A DNA stretch of 64,000 nt from Hermodice carunculata (GCA_964020975.1 OZ026619.1:84374206-84438205), one strand, 5' to 3'; numbered from the stretch's first letter, positions 23,680 to 36,149 are shown. The notes: generated by a model from the sequence alone, not told the origin. Numbers and translations are program-made.

Positions 23680-25290
23680 TATAAAGCAAATCACATGCCT
23701 CATAAGATCTTTCTGCAAGATTTGTGTCACATGTACATTTCTTTCTGTCTTGAGCTACCCAAAGCTATTGGTGGGCAATGACATGAGATTTTGACAGAAT
23801 CTCTTTCAATTCTTTGATGTTCTTGGGAGGGTCATGGTCAGCGCCATTGTCAAAAAGCTGAAACATGAGAATCTCTTGGCACAAAAGACTTCTCCTTCCT
23901 GCATCATCAGGTTGGCAGAGAACCCAGTATTTCTGTTGGGCATGGCTCTTATTGCAGCAGCCAGCTGTGAAATATGCTGATTCCAACCACGATTGGCACC
24001 TTTTATGTAACACTGGATCATTTGGAGAAGTAATCTGTTGTAGCACTCAACCTGATCATTTGCTCTTGGCCTATATGGTGTGGTCCAGTTCTAGGTAATT
24101 TTCAACAAGTCACAAATAGCATGAATAAGATTTCCATCTATGTTCTTAACCTGGTAACTATGAATCTGCATGGGACAGCCATATCTGGAGATAGGTTCAT
24201 CCACTCTCTTACAGACAATACATTCTGCTGTTTCATTTGGCAATGGATAACACTCAAGCCATTTAGAAAACTGATCAACCAGCATGAGGACAAAAACATC
24301 ACCACCAGCACTGTGTGTAAATGGTCCCAAAGTATCAATGTGAACTAGCCCTTGGCCCTTTTTGGTTTTCATGTTTTTGTTCACACTGCAGGTGGCACAA
24401 GACTCAACACATATTTTGCTCTAATACCGCATTTGGTGCCTGAAAAAAATCATTTCCAGAAGCTGGAGAGTTTTGTTTTGTCCCATGTGTCCAGCAAGCC
24501 AAACATCATGTCACAACCTTAGCTCCCCTTTTAATGACTTTGGGACAACAAAACACTGACATTTCATTACATCTTCCCAGTGATAATATAAAGCACCATT
24601 CTTCGAGGACAATTGAGACCTACACAACCACAGATGCTTATTAGTTGGAGTATGGAACAGTAAGACATCTGTGGCAGGGACTTTACCCAACTCCAGCCAG
24701 GATATCACTGGACAAAGGTCTTGGTCTTTCATCTGATGTTCACATATTTTTTGACCGTGTTACCTCCAAACCAGTTTGTTAATCTCTCATGGATCTGACT
24801 TGAGTCAGATGATATAGCCAGACCAACACTTGTAACAGTGAGTCGGGTAACTCATGTGATAAAATGAAGCCATATTGAACCCACTGCAAAGAGTGCTGCA
24901 CTCTAGTGTGTCTATACACTCCTCTGTTGAAAGCAAAGGATAGGTATCCTTCAGTGTCACGTTATTCAACATTCGATAATATATAATACACCACCATCCT
25001 TTTTATGAACCAATACTGGGGCTGATACCCATTCTCATGTGGATGACCGGATAACTTTAGCATCAAGCATAGCTTCAAGGTGTTCTTCTTTATCTTGAAA
25101 CCCAAAAGGCGTATGCTGCAGCCATTGGCTGGTGGGTTTGGCATCCTGATTATCTATTCTATGAGTCACTTCAGTGAAATATCCAATATCTAATTCATGT
25201 ATAGAGAAGATATCGTCAAACTCATGCAAAAATTATGCTGTTTGGTCTCCTCAGCAGTAAGGTTAATACTGGAACATTCTAAAATCTATC

Positions 25291-26376
25291 CCACATTTTT
25301 AAAGTAAATTATTATAACACTTATGAAACTTGTTCAGTTTGTAACTTTTAGTATGTATATCTACATATGATAATGTAGTGACTCTAGACATTTTAATTAA
25401 TTAATTATCAAGCAATTAATCATCAAAATTATAGAATGCTACTCATGTGATAAAGTTTGCAAAAGTCTCATATGATGAAATGGAAGTTTTAAACGCATTA
25501 TCAGAAAGCACAAGGTTTTTGTTTTGTGGTAATCAACAGTTTTATATCTTTGTGATGTATAAAACGGCCTTTTCATTTTTTCTATCTGGCATAAAATACA
25601 ATTTTTCTGCATGCAAATCACTCTGACGCTATCCTTACTTATGGCGGCCTTCTTTGTTCATTTGCTTTAAATGTTTTGTGTGTGTGTCTCTGTGTGTGTA
25701 TGTGTGTGTGTGTGTAAAATTAACATGCACACTACTTCAACTATGGCATGGAGTTTTGATATGGGGACATACATTCAACAAATCATACAATGACTTACTA
25801 ATACAATGCAATGATCATTTCCATCCATCTCAAGTATGCAATCACACCAGGTTATATTTAATGACCTCTTTTGATACTGCAGGATCTCTCACAGGATCTT
25901 AGGAGACCAGCATGGCTCCAAGATAGGTAGCAACCGTTTTTTACTTTGAGATTTTGTATGTCTGCTGGAAATGAATTAAGGAAACCATTATGGATTATGG
26001 CTGTGTTATTATCTGACTATCAACACAAACAATGTTCACACTGTAAAGATATGGTATTTTAGCGACCATAACATTTTCTAAAATACAAAAAGTTTGATAG
26101 AAGGTTACCTAGTCATCCGCTTGGAAAACTGGCCCATGGCGTGGTCAAAGTGCACATTTGAGAAGAAGTGCATGGGCCTTGAAAGACCTGAGCAGCAGCT
26201 GCAAATGTCATATTAAGACAGACAAATTTGTGCAAATTTCTCAATTATGGCGGACAATATTTTTGGGATTGTCAGTATGATGAACCAAATATTCAAGTTG
26301 TTAGTGGTAATATTAATTTTGAAGACAGAATACTATAATTGAATGCAAAACTCTTAAATTATCACCCATCTGTGGT
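25291..26376. other. No gene seen; small TG microsatellite
   Basis: A TGTG-rich tract lies at 25,677-25,717. The rest is AT-rich and unassigned. Confidence 0.55.
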
Positions 26377-26397
26377 GGGGTGGGAGGGTGGGGTGGG
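26377..26397 (+). other. Candidate G-quadruplex
   Basis: Five G runs of 3-4 bases (GGGG T GGG A GGG T GGGG T GGG) are separated by single-base loops. This is the layout that forms very stable parallel quadruplexes. It lies about 150 bp upstream of the LINE endonuclease remnant. Confidence 0.75.
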
Positions 26398-26529
26398 TTT
26401 AAAATCGAGCAGATCACCTTTTTATGAAGAATTTCAGTCACTGAGCTGATTAAACGTTTGAGCTTTCACATGGAACCAACAATAAATACGTGTTTATAAA
26501 TTTTTCAGACACCAAACCTGGATGCAGAA

Positions 26530-28485
26530 AATTTGAATTTAAATAACTATCATAACATTATTCGTCATGATCAACCTGGGAGCATCGTTGGCACTGTCAC
26601 TATTTATGTTTCCACTCACTTCCAAGTGTCTCATTGTTTCGACCTGGAGTTAGCTGATCTGGAACTTCTCTGGTATGAAATTAAATTACATAATAATAAA
26701 TTTCTCTTCAGCATTATTTATTGTCCACCAAATTCATTTGTCTGCTTCTCGGATAATTCCAAGATAGCTTGGATCTGGCATGCAATACAAGAATACATAA
26801 TGTAATATTATCTGGTGATCTAATTCCACTTTTAACAGCTTGTCTGGTCAGAAGCTTGTTAACTTTGCTTAGACAAATTTCCTTACTGTCCACGTCAATG
26901 TGCCTACCAGCATTACCCTCTCATACAGAGACTTGCCTTGATCAAGCAAGGCTTTTCATAAAGATCTGAAATCAAAATGTTTGCCGATGATACTTGTCTG
27001 TGTCTTACTGTCGAGAACCCTTTAACTGCAGCTGAAACTCTGAATTCCGAACTTTTTGACATCGAACTATGGTCTAAAGATTGTTTAGTGCATTTTACGC
27101 TCAGAAAATAATATCCATGCTAACTTCCCGAAAAACTAAATCTCCAAACCATCCACCAAATTATATTTCAAAGTTATGTTCTGGATGATGTATCCAAACA
27201 TAAATGTCTTGGTGGCACAGTGCATTCAGACCTACGATGGAATGACCATATATCAGAAATTGTAAGGAAGTCCAGTAAATTGATTGACATCATGAAAACC
27301 TTGCAATTCTCTTTGTACCGCCCAACCTTAGAAACTATATATGTATATCCTTTATCCACCCTAGTCTCATGTATGCTAGCCCAGTGTCGAATGGCTGTAC
27401 AGAATTAGATGTAAAAAGACTCGAAGACGTTCCAACTACTGCTGTTCATACTGTAACTGAAGAAATGCATGGTACTAGCATTAAAAAACTGTACGAGGAA
27501 GTTGGTTGGGGAACTCTGGTCAAATGAAGAAGAGTTGGGTTAATTAGCCTTAATGAACAAAATGGTTAACAAGCCAGTACGCTCTATAATTACTGCCGAA
27601 ATACCATCCTTTTATACCCGTCACACTTTCAATCTTACTTACTTCCAGGCTCGAACTGATTTATTTGATAAATCTTTCTTCCATTCAACTGTCAGACTCT
27701 GGAATTGGCTATCTCTCGAAACCCGAAACTCAGCCTTGCTTCAAAGTTTTAAATCCAAATTATACAAACCGATATCGGGATCAACTAAATTCCCCGAATT
27801 GTTTAATTTAGGCTATAGATGTATAGCTATCCAGCACACCTGTCTCCTTTATGAAGCCAGTCTTGTAACTTTGCAAGGGTTAATCAGGATTAAAGAAGTG
27901 CCTGTCTGCTCCTATGGTTCACCCAACAAAGATACATTCCATTTTTTTCTCTTGGCCCAAATATAACCAACCTCGCCTGCCATTACATACTTAAGTTACC
28001 CATCTTGCTCCATTTACTCTCCAAACCCTGTTATATATACCAATAGAATGTTCTTTTGTGACATATTTTCAGATGTCCATGGATTTATATCTGCTACAAA
28101 TTGCTTTAATTCTGTCGACATTGGTTAGGTATACGGAGTTCCATACATGTATCCAACCAGGCACATAATAGTTTTAATTTGTTCTACTTTAAAATTCGAT
28201 TTCACGCATCTTTGAACATGGGATCCTTGCTGCTTGTATATCAAGCCAAAAATACACACTGACAGTTAGGTGATACTACCCAAATCTATGCCCCCACACT
28301 CTGTCTTGTCTATGTCCATGTCTTCTTTGTGTGTTACTGTGTGTCTTGTCTGTCCTGTGCATGCTGTCATTTTCTTAACAAGGGGGTTTTGAATAAGGCA
28401 ATATCCTTTTTGCCAACTGGGAACTTACACTGATTGAAAATATGTACTTTGGAATTCTCCAATAAAATATCTTTAAATGAAATAA
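26530..28485 (+). mobile_element. LINE remnant with endonuclease and RT parts
   Basis: The first part (26,533-26,805) resembles an AP-endonuclease middle (GSIVGTVTIYVS, then LELLWYEI and SIIYCPPNS). After a gap, RT pieces follow. These are KMFADDTCLCLTVENPLTAA (about 26,973-27,030; ADD intact), KCLGGTVHSDLRWNDHISEI near 27,205-27,265, and the typical C-terminal KSFFHSTVRLWNWLSLETRN near 27,675-27,730. The tail ends in an A-rich AATAAAATATCTTTAAATG near 28,460-28,480. Most of the palm and fingers are missing between endonuclease and FADD, and several stops and shifts occur. The clade is CR1/jockey-like. Confidence 0.85.
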
Positions 28486-29639
28486 GTTGGAATTTGACTC
28501 ATAACTTACACTTTTATATACTGTTGAAATACTTAATATGTAGGTAATGACAGGAACACAACACCTAATTCGGCAGCATTTGTACAGTTATTTTTAATGC
28601 AAACTTCTCTATAAACCTATTCAGTGTACAAAGGGTAGAAAGCAACCCATGCCTATGTTATAAGTGGTTGAATACTGCTTATGATATGAGGCAAATTGTA
28701 AAGCACAGCTGTCATTAGCTCTGGTTCACCTGTGTGTGATGGTTCCACAGGGATGACTTGTATGGACAATGAGGGCACCCATGGCACAGAAAGTAAAATT
28801 GAGCTTTCTTTGGGCATTTGAGTCTCTTGCATCTTGGCATCGACTTGACAATAAATTCCATTGTAAAAACCCGGAAGATATTCACATTCAGCATGGTGCA
28901 AAGATTGGTATTTGCGTTGTGAATTGTTAACACTGTATGAATGCACGGCATTAAATGTGGAATACAGCATGCTTGCACAGCCTCCTCTTTTTTCACTCTT
29001 TGAAAGAAAGACACTGAAGTCCTGTTCTCTTAGGCCCTGATATTAGGGCAACTTTGCCCAATTTTCTCCTGCTTCGTTACCAAAGTCCACTGATACACAT
29101 TCTGTTTTCTTTATGTACTCAATATGTTATTGAGAAAAGCCCAATATAAATGATCAATATGTGTCAAAGAAGTACATGTAAGCTGTTTCTGTTAGAGGTT
29201 GCGTGTAAGGAACAACAGTCAAGTCAGTTGAAAATTAAAGATAAAACAAGGTGATGTAATATACCTAAAACACGAGCCTGAAACCAGGACTGGTACATGG
29301 TAAGACAAATAAGTAAATGATCAATTTGCCACAACACACATTGCAGTTTTTGAAGCGTGAACCTGGTCAAAATAATCACCATGAAATGTTCTGATTTCTC
29401 TGACTTTTACATGAATACGAGCAGGGTGTATACGACATACACTAATAAGTGCTACCCATGCAGAAAATATACTTTAGTCGCCATAATTTACCAAGTTTTA
29501 CAGGCTTTCACGTTTGAGTATTTGTGTCAATGTGGCATTGCTGACTCATTCCTGGTATGATTTAGTCCTCTCTACTACCGCTAGATCGTGGGTCGTTATG
29601 AATTAGACGTGTATGGGATTACTTTCCTTCATTAATGAA
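28486..29639. other. No gene supported
   Basis: Overlapping minus-strand frames at 28,653-29,014 include CHGCPHCPYKSSLWNHH, which vaguely resembles a zinc finger but lacks proper spacing. Otherwise unassigned AT-rich DNA. Confidence 0.5.
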
Positions 29640-30150
29640 ATAGAAAATTTCTTTAAGGAATGTCAAAGTCAGAAACAGTTTTGTCCAGACCATATCTTGA
29701 GAAGTGTAGGCGCTAGCCCTTTAAACTTTTCAGGGTTGGTAGACCTTAGGTTGTAGGTGTGCAAAGGCATGGTGTTGTTTGCTTAATTAGTTTCCTTCCT
29801 TATGTAATTAACAGTTTGTTATGAAACCCACAAGTCTGAAAGAGTTTTGTCTGGGTCATATCTTTGGTAGCATAGAAGTTAGTCCTTTGAAAATTTCAGG
29901 GTTGTTAGATCTTAGGTATTAGGTGTAAATATGTATTGTTTACTTGCTTATTACTTTTCTTCACTGATTATTAATAAACAAAGCTCATTAATCGGACTTC
30001 AAATCCAAAATAATTTTGTTTAGGCCATATCTTGGTAGGTCTAAGAGCTAGCTTTATGGCCCACTTACTAAGCAAGATTTACCATCGGGTGGTAAATCTT
30101 GGTAGGTAGGTGTATATAGACAGTTTGTTTTGCTTCTTACTCCCTAATCA
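29640..30150. repeat. Tandem repeat, ~165-bp unit, three copies
   Basis: Units start near 29,668, 29,831 and 29,998. They share TTTTGTC(C/T)(A/G)G(G/A)(C/T)CATATCT, then a TTTCAGGGTTGGTAGA-like block and TTAGGTxxTAGGTGT. The third unit holds a small hairpin (AAGATTTACC/GGTAAATCTT, 30,078-30,102). Confidence 0.82.
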
Positions 30151-31529
30151 ACTCATTAATCAACCAAAATGATTCAGCTACAAGGTCAAGGGCCCATCAA
30201 ATAAAATTGAGTTCGGTGTAATATCTACAGATGGATATAATGAAAGTTCATGAAAAATAGTCACAATGTATATCAGGGTAGGACTTCGCTTTTCAATCCA
30301 TATAGTTGACCTTCAGGTATAAGGTCAAGGTGACAGGGCCCTGCAAAGAAAATTGGCACAACTTTTTTTTTGCATTTTTTAGTTATTATGTTTTAAGGTT
30401 CTGCATCACCACTCACATCTTACCAAGAGAAACTCCCCATATTTTACTGAGCATATAATGTATAACATGTGCATGACCATTGTGGTGGGGGATTTAGTTA
30501 GCGTCAGCAGCAAGTTGTTTCTGCTAGTCTTGCAACTTTGCAATCTGTTCTCTGGTGGACGGACTTTGTATTGCTATGCAGTACTTGATCTTGTTTACTA
30601 GTACTTTGAACCCTTTGCCGGTTTTCAATATGGGACATGCATGCGAAATTCCACCACAAAGCATGGGTTTTACATCTTTTATTCTTGAGGGACGTATGGG
30701 CCCATCACTGTCACAAACAGGGCTAGATGCCCTTTTCTCATACAATGAATGGGTGTGGGAGGTGTTTTTGAGAAATTATATTTCCAAATGCCAAAGCCCT
30801 ATGCCTGTGGTACTTTCTGAACTGGATATCAGAAATTTCCATCTGCCTGTTTACAACTATTTTTACATCCAAAATATTAGTGTCCCAATTGCCTTTACAG
30901 CCACCTACCCGTTTCTCGCCCAGCAAGATTAGGCTTACTTTGGCAACCAGATATCCAGTTATAACAGGAAATGCATGTTCCATATAATGCAAATTAGCAA
31001 AGCTAATTAATATATGCATAAAGCAGTCAATAAGTATTTCAAATTTATTACAGAAAGGGTTCGAAAGGTGCCTGTAGATTTGCACAAAGAAGAATAGAAG
31101 TCAAAACAGACATAAACGAAAGCCATCTAAAGGGCATGAAGAGGCCATCACGAAATTGAACAAAAGAGCAAATGGGAGTTTGATAGGTCCACCAAAATCT
31201 ACACATCATCGACAGAAACTAAAGACAAAAAACAAATAAGCATGAAGAATACTTCAAAAACAAAGAGAGGCAGCAGATGGAAGCAGGGAAAACAAAAAAA
31301 TCAACAAAATAAAGCTGTCAGAAGAGACCATAGGAAATTCATATAAAAGAAGAGCATCTGGCCGAGAAGGCAAAAAAGCACTATGCAGCCAATAAAACAG
31401 GTATAGGTAGGAAAACCAAACAGCTTCTCTTTAGTCCAAACATCCTTTAAGTTTCAACGAGAAGTCAATTATTAGAACAAGTTAAAATGGAGACCACAAA
31501 AATACCGTAAAAACTTAATGGCATGCTCA
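30151..31529. other. No gene supported; AGGTCA-like motifs near its start
   Basis: CAAGGTCAAGGG (30,182-30,193) and ATAAGGTCAAGGTGA (30,319-30,333) resemble the half-sites seen at 44.7-45.2 kb. Overlapping frames on both strands at 30,524-30,932 show no recognisable domain. From 31,080 the plus strand is A-rich and may be the decayed basic start of the next feature. Confidence 0.45.
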
Positions 31530-32770
31530 CAGAAGTACCGTAGGACTTTGGACAGACAGAGAAAATCCAAGACAGAAAAAAGAAAAAGAGAAATGGAGGC
31601 GACACTCATCAGACAAGGAGGCAAGAAAGCAGTCAATCGAAGACCTGATGAATTCATAAATAAACCTACTGAGTGGAATGAAATATCAAAGTAAGAAAGG
31701 CCTCACTACAGTCAGCAAAAACATTTGTGCAGGTTCTAAGCAACATGGTTGAAGATAAAAATTCCCAAGAGAGAAGCTTTATCTTCCTTTACATGGACAT
31801 CTGAACGAGGTAAAATAATTGAGGATAATGACATTGCACAAATTATTGACAAAGCAGCTGATATTGAACCAAACGCTCATGGTAAACCACCAAGTGTGAC
31901 CAGAAAGGTTATGGCCTTGGTTACATGAACCACACCGAAATGCAGAGTTATTCAAAGATTATTTGAAATTTGGGGTGCACCTTAGGTTTTTAAGAGCTGT
32001 GGTAAGAGGCCTTAAGAGGAAAAACAGAAAGGACTGCATAACTAGACCCACGAAGCTTGCTGTTCACAATTTTTTTCTGCGAGAAGATATTTCTACAACA
32101 CTACCAGCAAAGAGGTATGCCACAAAGGCAAGTGCAGGACATGTCCTACAGCTGTCCTTATTGACAGCGTATGCACTTTTCAAGAAAGAAAATTCTGGTT
32201 CAAAGCTGTCCTATGCTGCATTCACAATGTGGAGGCCCAAAAATGTTAAATTACTGAGTGAGACGTACTGGTACACGTGTTTCAGTGTTTACCGCAACAA
32301 TATGCGGATGAAGCTACAAACATTAAATATACTGGCAACAAAACATGGACTATCGCAACTAAATATTTGCAGTGAAAAGGAGCTGGTTAGTATAATTCCG
32401 GGCCATGAAAGTGACAGTGATCACTTTCGTGCCCCAGGTTGTATCAGTGTGAAGTCCTATAAAAAAAATTGAGCATCACTACAGACTCTTGAAGGAAAAA
32501 CCCTTGTCCGGGACACATGGGAGAGAACACCGTGTAAAGACAATAAGTGGTGCAAATGCTCCTCACAGAACTGCTCAAGGATATAGCAGAGTCGGTCCAA
32601 GGCATAACGTTTGTACAAGATTTGTTCAATGCCAAATGACAATCCTGGCAGTTCAGCAACATGAGAGATTTCCTACCCGATGGTTGGCTAACCATGATGC
32701 TTGATTTTGGGAAGAATCATAAATTGGTTGAACTCATTCCATACCAGTCCCTGATTTTTCCGTATATTTA
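31530..32770 (+). pseudogene. Degraded copy of an unnamed multi-copy protein family
   Basis: A basic, coil-like start (RQRKSKTEKRKREME, about 31,548-31,595) is followed by the longest open part, 31,912-32,472 (about 187 codons, no ATG at its head). It reads FLRAVVRGLKRKNRKDCI, TRPTKLAVHNFFLRED, then a Lys/Leu-rich segment and LSYAAFTMWRPKNV. A further plus-strand stretch, 32,563-32,769, reads QFSNMRDFLPDGWLTMMLDF. From memory, uncharacterised proteins repeated in cnidarian, mollusc and lancelet genomes share the order basic region, T-x-L-A-V..FF-x-R-ED, then W..(Q)F..L..LP.GW...DF. I cannot verify this here. The copy is interrupted. It may be a transposase of an undescribed element or a much-duplicated host gene. 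Confidence 0.45.
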
Positions 32771-33295
32771 ACTAGATTTAAGATGACAATTGCATATTTA
32801 AATTTTTCATAAAAATAGCTTTCGATCAAGTATCAACATGCCTATAGTCTTAAATAGAAATAACACTTGGGCAACATGTGTGACACATCAGGAAGAACTG
32901 TTGGTGGCTGACGATCTTCATGACATACTTCCACAAGGTAAAGTCACACCACAATGAAGTGCATAAACTAGACTAGTCGTTTCTCTTAACATGTAGGCCT
33001 ACAGCCTGCAAGTTGACAGCTTTTTAGGTATGCTTTGGGGACAATGCCCTGGAAAACCAGGAAAATTGTCAACCTTGTTCGTTTTCTCTGATTTTAAGCA
33101 AGATCTGTTGGTATTGGATTGAAAAGTCCTTTCAAAGCTAATTTTTGCATCTACAACAATCATTATTTAATTCATGTAAATATGAATATAGTCATGATAA
33201 TTATTAAAAGATTTTGGTTCGCTGAACTAAATGTATTTCATAGATCGGTAGACATTTTTTGCACCATGTAGGAAAACTTGGAATACACAATACAT

Positions 33296-33381
<86 letters not shown>

Positions 33382-33829
33382 TATAATGTAAACAAACATT
33401 AAAAATGAGAAGATGCATGTAATTTTATGTGAGATTGCTTTAAGACATTGTTGTGGACTAACTGCAGGTTCAACTAGCTGTCTCACAACATGCTGCTGAG
33501 AGCTCTTTGCAGTATGATCATCAGGTTCAAATGTAGGTATATATCACAGGTCTGCTATTTAGTATCACATCAAGTTATACATCAGAATTGTCATAATTAT
33601 CTATGTACTGATACATGCATCATTCAAGGCAAATTTCAGTCAGGATACCCTTTTTGATTGTAATGCTCTGTAGTGTTTCTTCAGTTATAAGGTGGAAACA
33701 CACATATTGACAAGGCATGGAATCTTGTACACCTTTGGTTAAAATTTTTAATATTTTATACATCAGACTCAGGCGAATAAATGAGGTAATAAGAGAAGAA
33801 CTTTCATCTCTTTTATCTTGAGTTGCATT
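32771..33829. other. No gene seen apart from an (AT)n tract
   Basis: AT-rich DNA around the dinucleotide array. The end of this block (33,650-33,800) may contain a further decayed zinc finger (KVETHILTRHG). Confidence 0.5.
33295..33385. repeat. (AT)n microsatellite
   Basis: About 45 dinucleotides with a few C/G interruptions. It is self-complementary and can form a cruciform. Confidence 0.95.
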
Positions 33830-34190
33830 TTGAGATATTACACAGGTGAGAAACAATTCTAATGTACAACATGTGATGTTTGTCAGATTGTATCGTTCTG
33901 CATGATCATCCACCCACACAGGTGAGCAATAATTGGAAAAAATGAGGTCGTCATAACAGAAGAAGTTTTGTCTCTTTTATCTCGAGTTGCATTATGAGAT
34001 ATTACACAGGTGAGAAGGAATTCTTTTGTACAAGATGTGATGTTTGTAAGATTGTATTGTTCTATATAATCATTCACGCATACTCCGAAGCAAGACATAA
34101 GGATGCACATGGGCAAGAAACGATTCTGTCACTATATTTGGGGAAAATCTTTCCAGATATCCCACAGATAAGAATAAATAAAATTTACAT
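33830..34190 (+). pseudogene. Decayed C2H2 zinc-finger array
   Basis: Two tandem units about 155 bp apart encode worn Kruppel-type fingers on the plus strand. Unit 1 (about 33,830-33,925) reads RYYTGEKQF, CTTC, then 12 residues, H, ending HTGE in another frame. Unit 2 (about 33,985-34,100) reads RYYTGEKEFFCTRCDVCK and I-I-H. TGEK(P)F is the conserved linker, and C-x2-C followed by 12 residues and H is the finger spacing. The second histidine is lost or shifted. A third possible unit reads HMGKKRFCHYIWGKSF in another frame near 34,110-34,165. Such proteins bind DNA in the nucleus. This copy has stops and shifts and cannot make one. It is most likely the 3' exon of a dead zinc-finger gene. Confidence 0.62.
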
Positions 34191-35769
34191 GCTAGCAAAA
34201 TGAGTAAATAAGTAAAAACAATTCATTCTGTTCATCTTTTCCATTCATATTTGTCATTTTTACAAATATTTATTCCCTGCACAGCCCCAATAAGTTCAAG
34301 TATATTAAACCGGGAAATTTGGCTCACAACCTGGTAATGTCATGTTGCTGCATCAGTATGTATAATTGAACTGACTTTAAATGTTTTGAAAGTAAAAATT
34401 GCTTCCAGTTTAAATATGATAAACTTACAGTAGTTAGAACAGAAACTGTGGTGTCCATGTTACGTCTGAATTTTATCAATAAAAGTAACTTTTTTAACCC
34501 CTAGATTTTAGGAGTTATCTTTGTTTTGCATTAAAAAATATGTGGTTCCCCACTGTCTCTAAAAACACAAAAATTTGGACTCTTTAACTAATTCTAAATT
34601 TTCACAAGTACTGTTGAAGATGTAACACATTTTTATGACATCAGAAACTGTCTCATAATGAACGATTCCATATCCAAAACAGCAGAATTTGTTCTCAACA
34701 CCTAGACAATCATGATTTGCTGTCAGTGAATACATGTTCGTAAGAGACAGCATGGCGGTGATGTCAACACCTGTATCCATTGTCAGGTATTCTCTTTACC
34801 CTTATATCCAACAACTTGACTTAAACGCCTACTAGCTTAAAGAAAAAAAAGACATGTAGCTGTCTTCTATTCTTATTTCAAAGTTTTTACAGTTTCTTAT
34901 ACTTATTATTAGTTTAAACGTTGGGAAATGCAAGGTTCTGTTTATTCGTCTTTCAAAGTTGAAATAAGTTTGCCTATTAATTCAAAAGTCGCCCAAACCA
35001 ATATAGGTGTTGCAGATACAGGGTTTGTAAGCCCAGGAGAAACCATGCATGGAGCTACTTATTTAAACTACGTGCATAGCAAGATATTGGGCATCATTAG
35101 ACCACAATATTCTAAGGATATGAACTATGGGTTTAATCTCAGCCTTTGCCATTCAGGAGAAGATAACTTTTTGTTATTTAGTATTTATTTTTTTAAACGG
35201 AATGCTGCTATATGTGGAAAAATCATTCAAGTATTTTATAGCCATTGCATGATCCTTCAAAAAGATTACCTTTTTAATATATATGGAAGGGGATCATATT
35301 ATGGTGTTATGATATATATGTTAGAACCATCAACATAAATACATGCACATGCAAAAAGGTGAGGGATGAATGAATTGTACCACATTAGTGCAGGTCAAAA
35401 TTTACAAAGGCATGATAGCATGGTTGAAGAACTAAATATTCAGATGAAAGGGTCTCTAGTTGGAGAATAAGCCAGATGAAATATCTCTTAAGTTATGAGG
35501 CACATGGAAACCCTCCCACCCTTTCCAATCCAATTATGCCCCATAATGTCAACCATTAGCATGTGTAACAGTTTAATGTGTCGTGTATATTTACTTGTGG
35601 GAACAAACATGGAAGTCTGACGACCCATGTTTCTTGTTTTGGCACTTCTGCACCCAAATTATGCTTAAGGCAGAATAGTTACCATTAACGAACAGGACCT
35701 GCAAAAATTCTAGGCTGTAAAATCAACAACTTCAAAACCAATGAGTGCAAGATCCTTCATTTCCATTTT
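34191..35769. other. No gene supported
   Basis: A 136-codon plus-strand frame at 34,928-35,338 has no recognisable domain, no good codon bias and AT-driven composition. I do not call it. The remainder is AT-rich. Confidence 0.5.
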
Positions 35770-36015
35770 CTGCAGTCTGTCCAGTGATGAATTCCTGATG
35801 TCAGACATCTCTCTAATGCCATGTTGCTGATGTCAGCCATCTGTCTACGTTTCGTGTTGCTGATGTCAGACGTCTATCCAGTGTTGTGTTGCTGGTTGCA
35901 CCTGTCTGTCCAGTGTTTTGTTGCTGATGTCAGCAGTGTGTCCATGTATGTTTCATATGTCATGCTGTCTGTCTACTTCCTGCTGCTAATGTCATTTGTC
36001 TATCCTGTATTTAGT
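35770..36015. repeat. Tandem repeat, ~33-bp unit
   Basis: About seven degenerate copies of TGTCTACGTTTCGTGTTGCT followed by GATGTCAGACGTC. As 33 is a multiple of three, a chance frame at 35,821-36,021 repeats with an 11-residue period. I do not regard it as a gene. Confidence 0.85.
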
Positions 36016-36149
36016 AATTAATCTGATTTTGATGACAAAATTTGAAAACAGTTTATCTCAGTGAAGCTAAATGATGCTTTATTTGAACATACCCTTTCCT
36101 TCTAATAACAGTGTGCTGCTTGGTGCACTTCTTAAACCTGCACCTGGAT

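Larger units (their letters stand above)
21600..25290 (-). mobile_element. Gypsy-like retroelement fossil, pol portion, split by Tc1
   Basis: On the minus strand, pol parts appear in order. There is an RT start (LTAEETKQ at about 25,235-25,260, then FSIHELDIGYFTEVTHRID and DAKP), a linker before the integrase (DLCPVISWLELGKVPATD, about 24,665-24,720), and an integrase core (VHIDTLGPFTHSAGG then LMLVDQFSKWLECYPL, about 24,235-24,350). A C-terminal integrase/pol tail follows toward 21,600. The element is fragmentary and broken many times, with only part of the RT region visible. A Tc1 copy occupies 22,154-23,679 within it. LTRs were not identified. Its age is greater than that of the Tc1 insertion. 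Confidence 0.82.

Noticed and set aside
28653-29014. Overlapping minus frames with CHGCPHCPYKSSLWNHH
   Set aside because: Only superficially like a zinc finger; the Cys/His spacing is wrong and no linker is present.
29640-30150. Spaced repeats considered as a CRISPR array
   Set aside because: Units are long, diverged and without uniform spacers, and the context is eukaryotic.
30524-30932. Frames on both strands of 73-125 codons
   Set aside because: Overlapping frames in opposite directions with no recognisable domain.
34928-35338. 136-codon frame on the plus strand
   Set aside because: AT-driven composition, no domain or conserved motif, no splice or start context that supports it.
35821-36021. 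66-codon frame with 11-residue periodicity
   Set aside because: A 33-bp minisatellite keeps the frame open by chance; no sign of expression.
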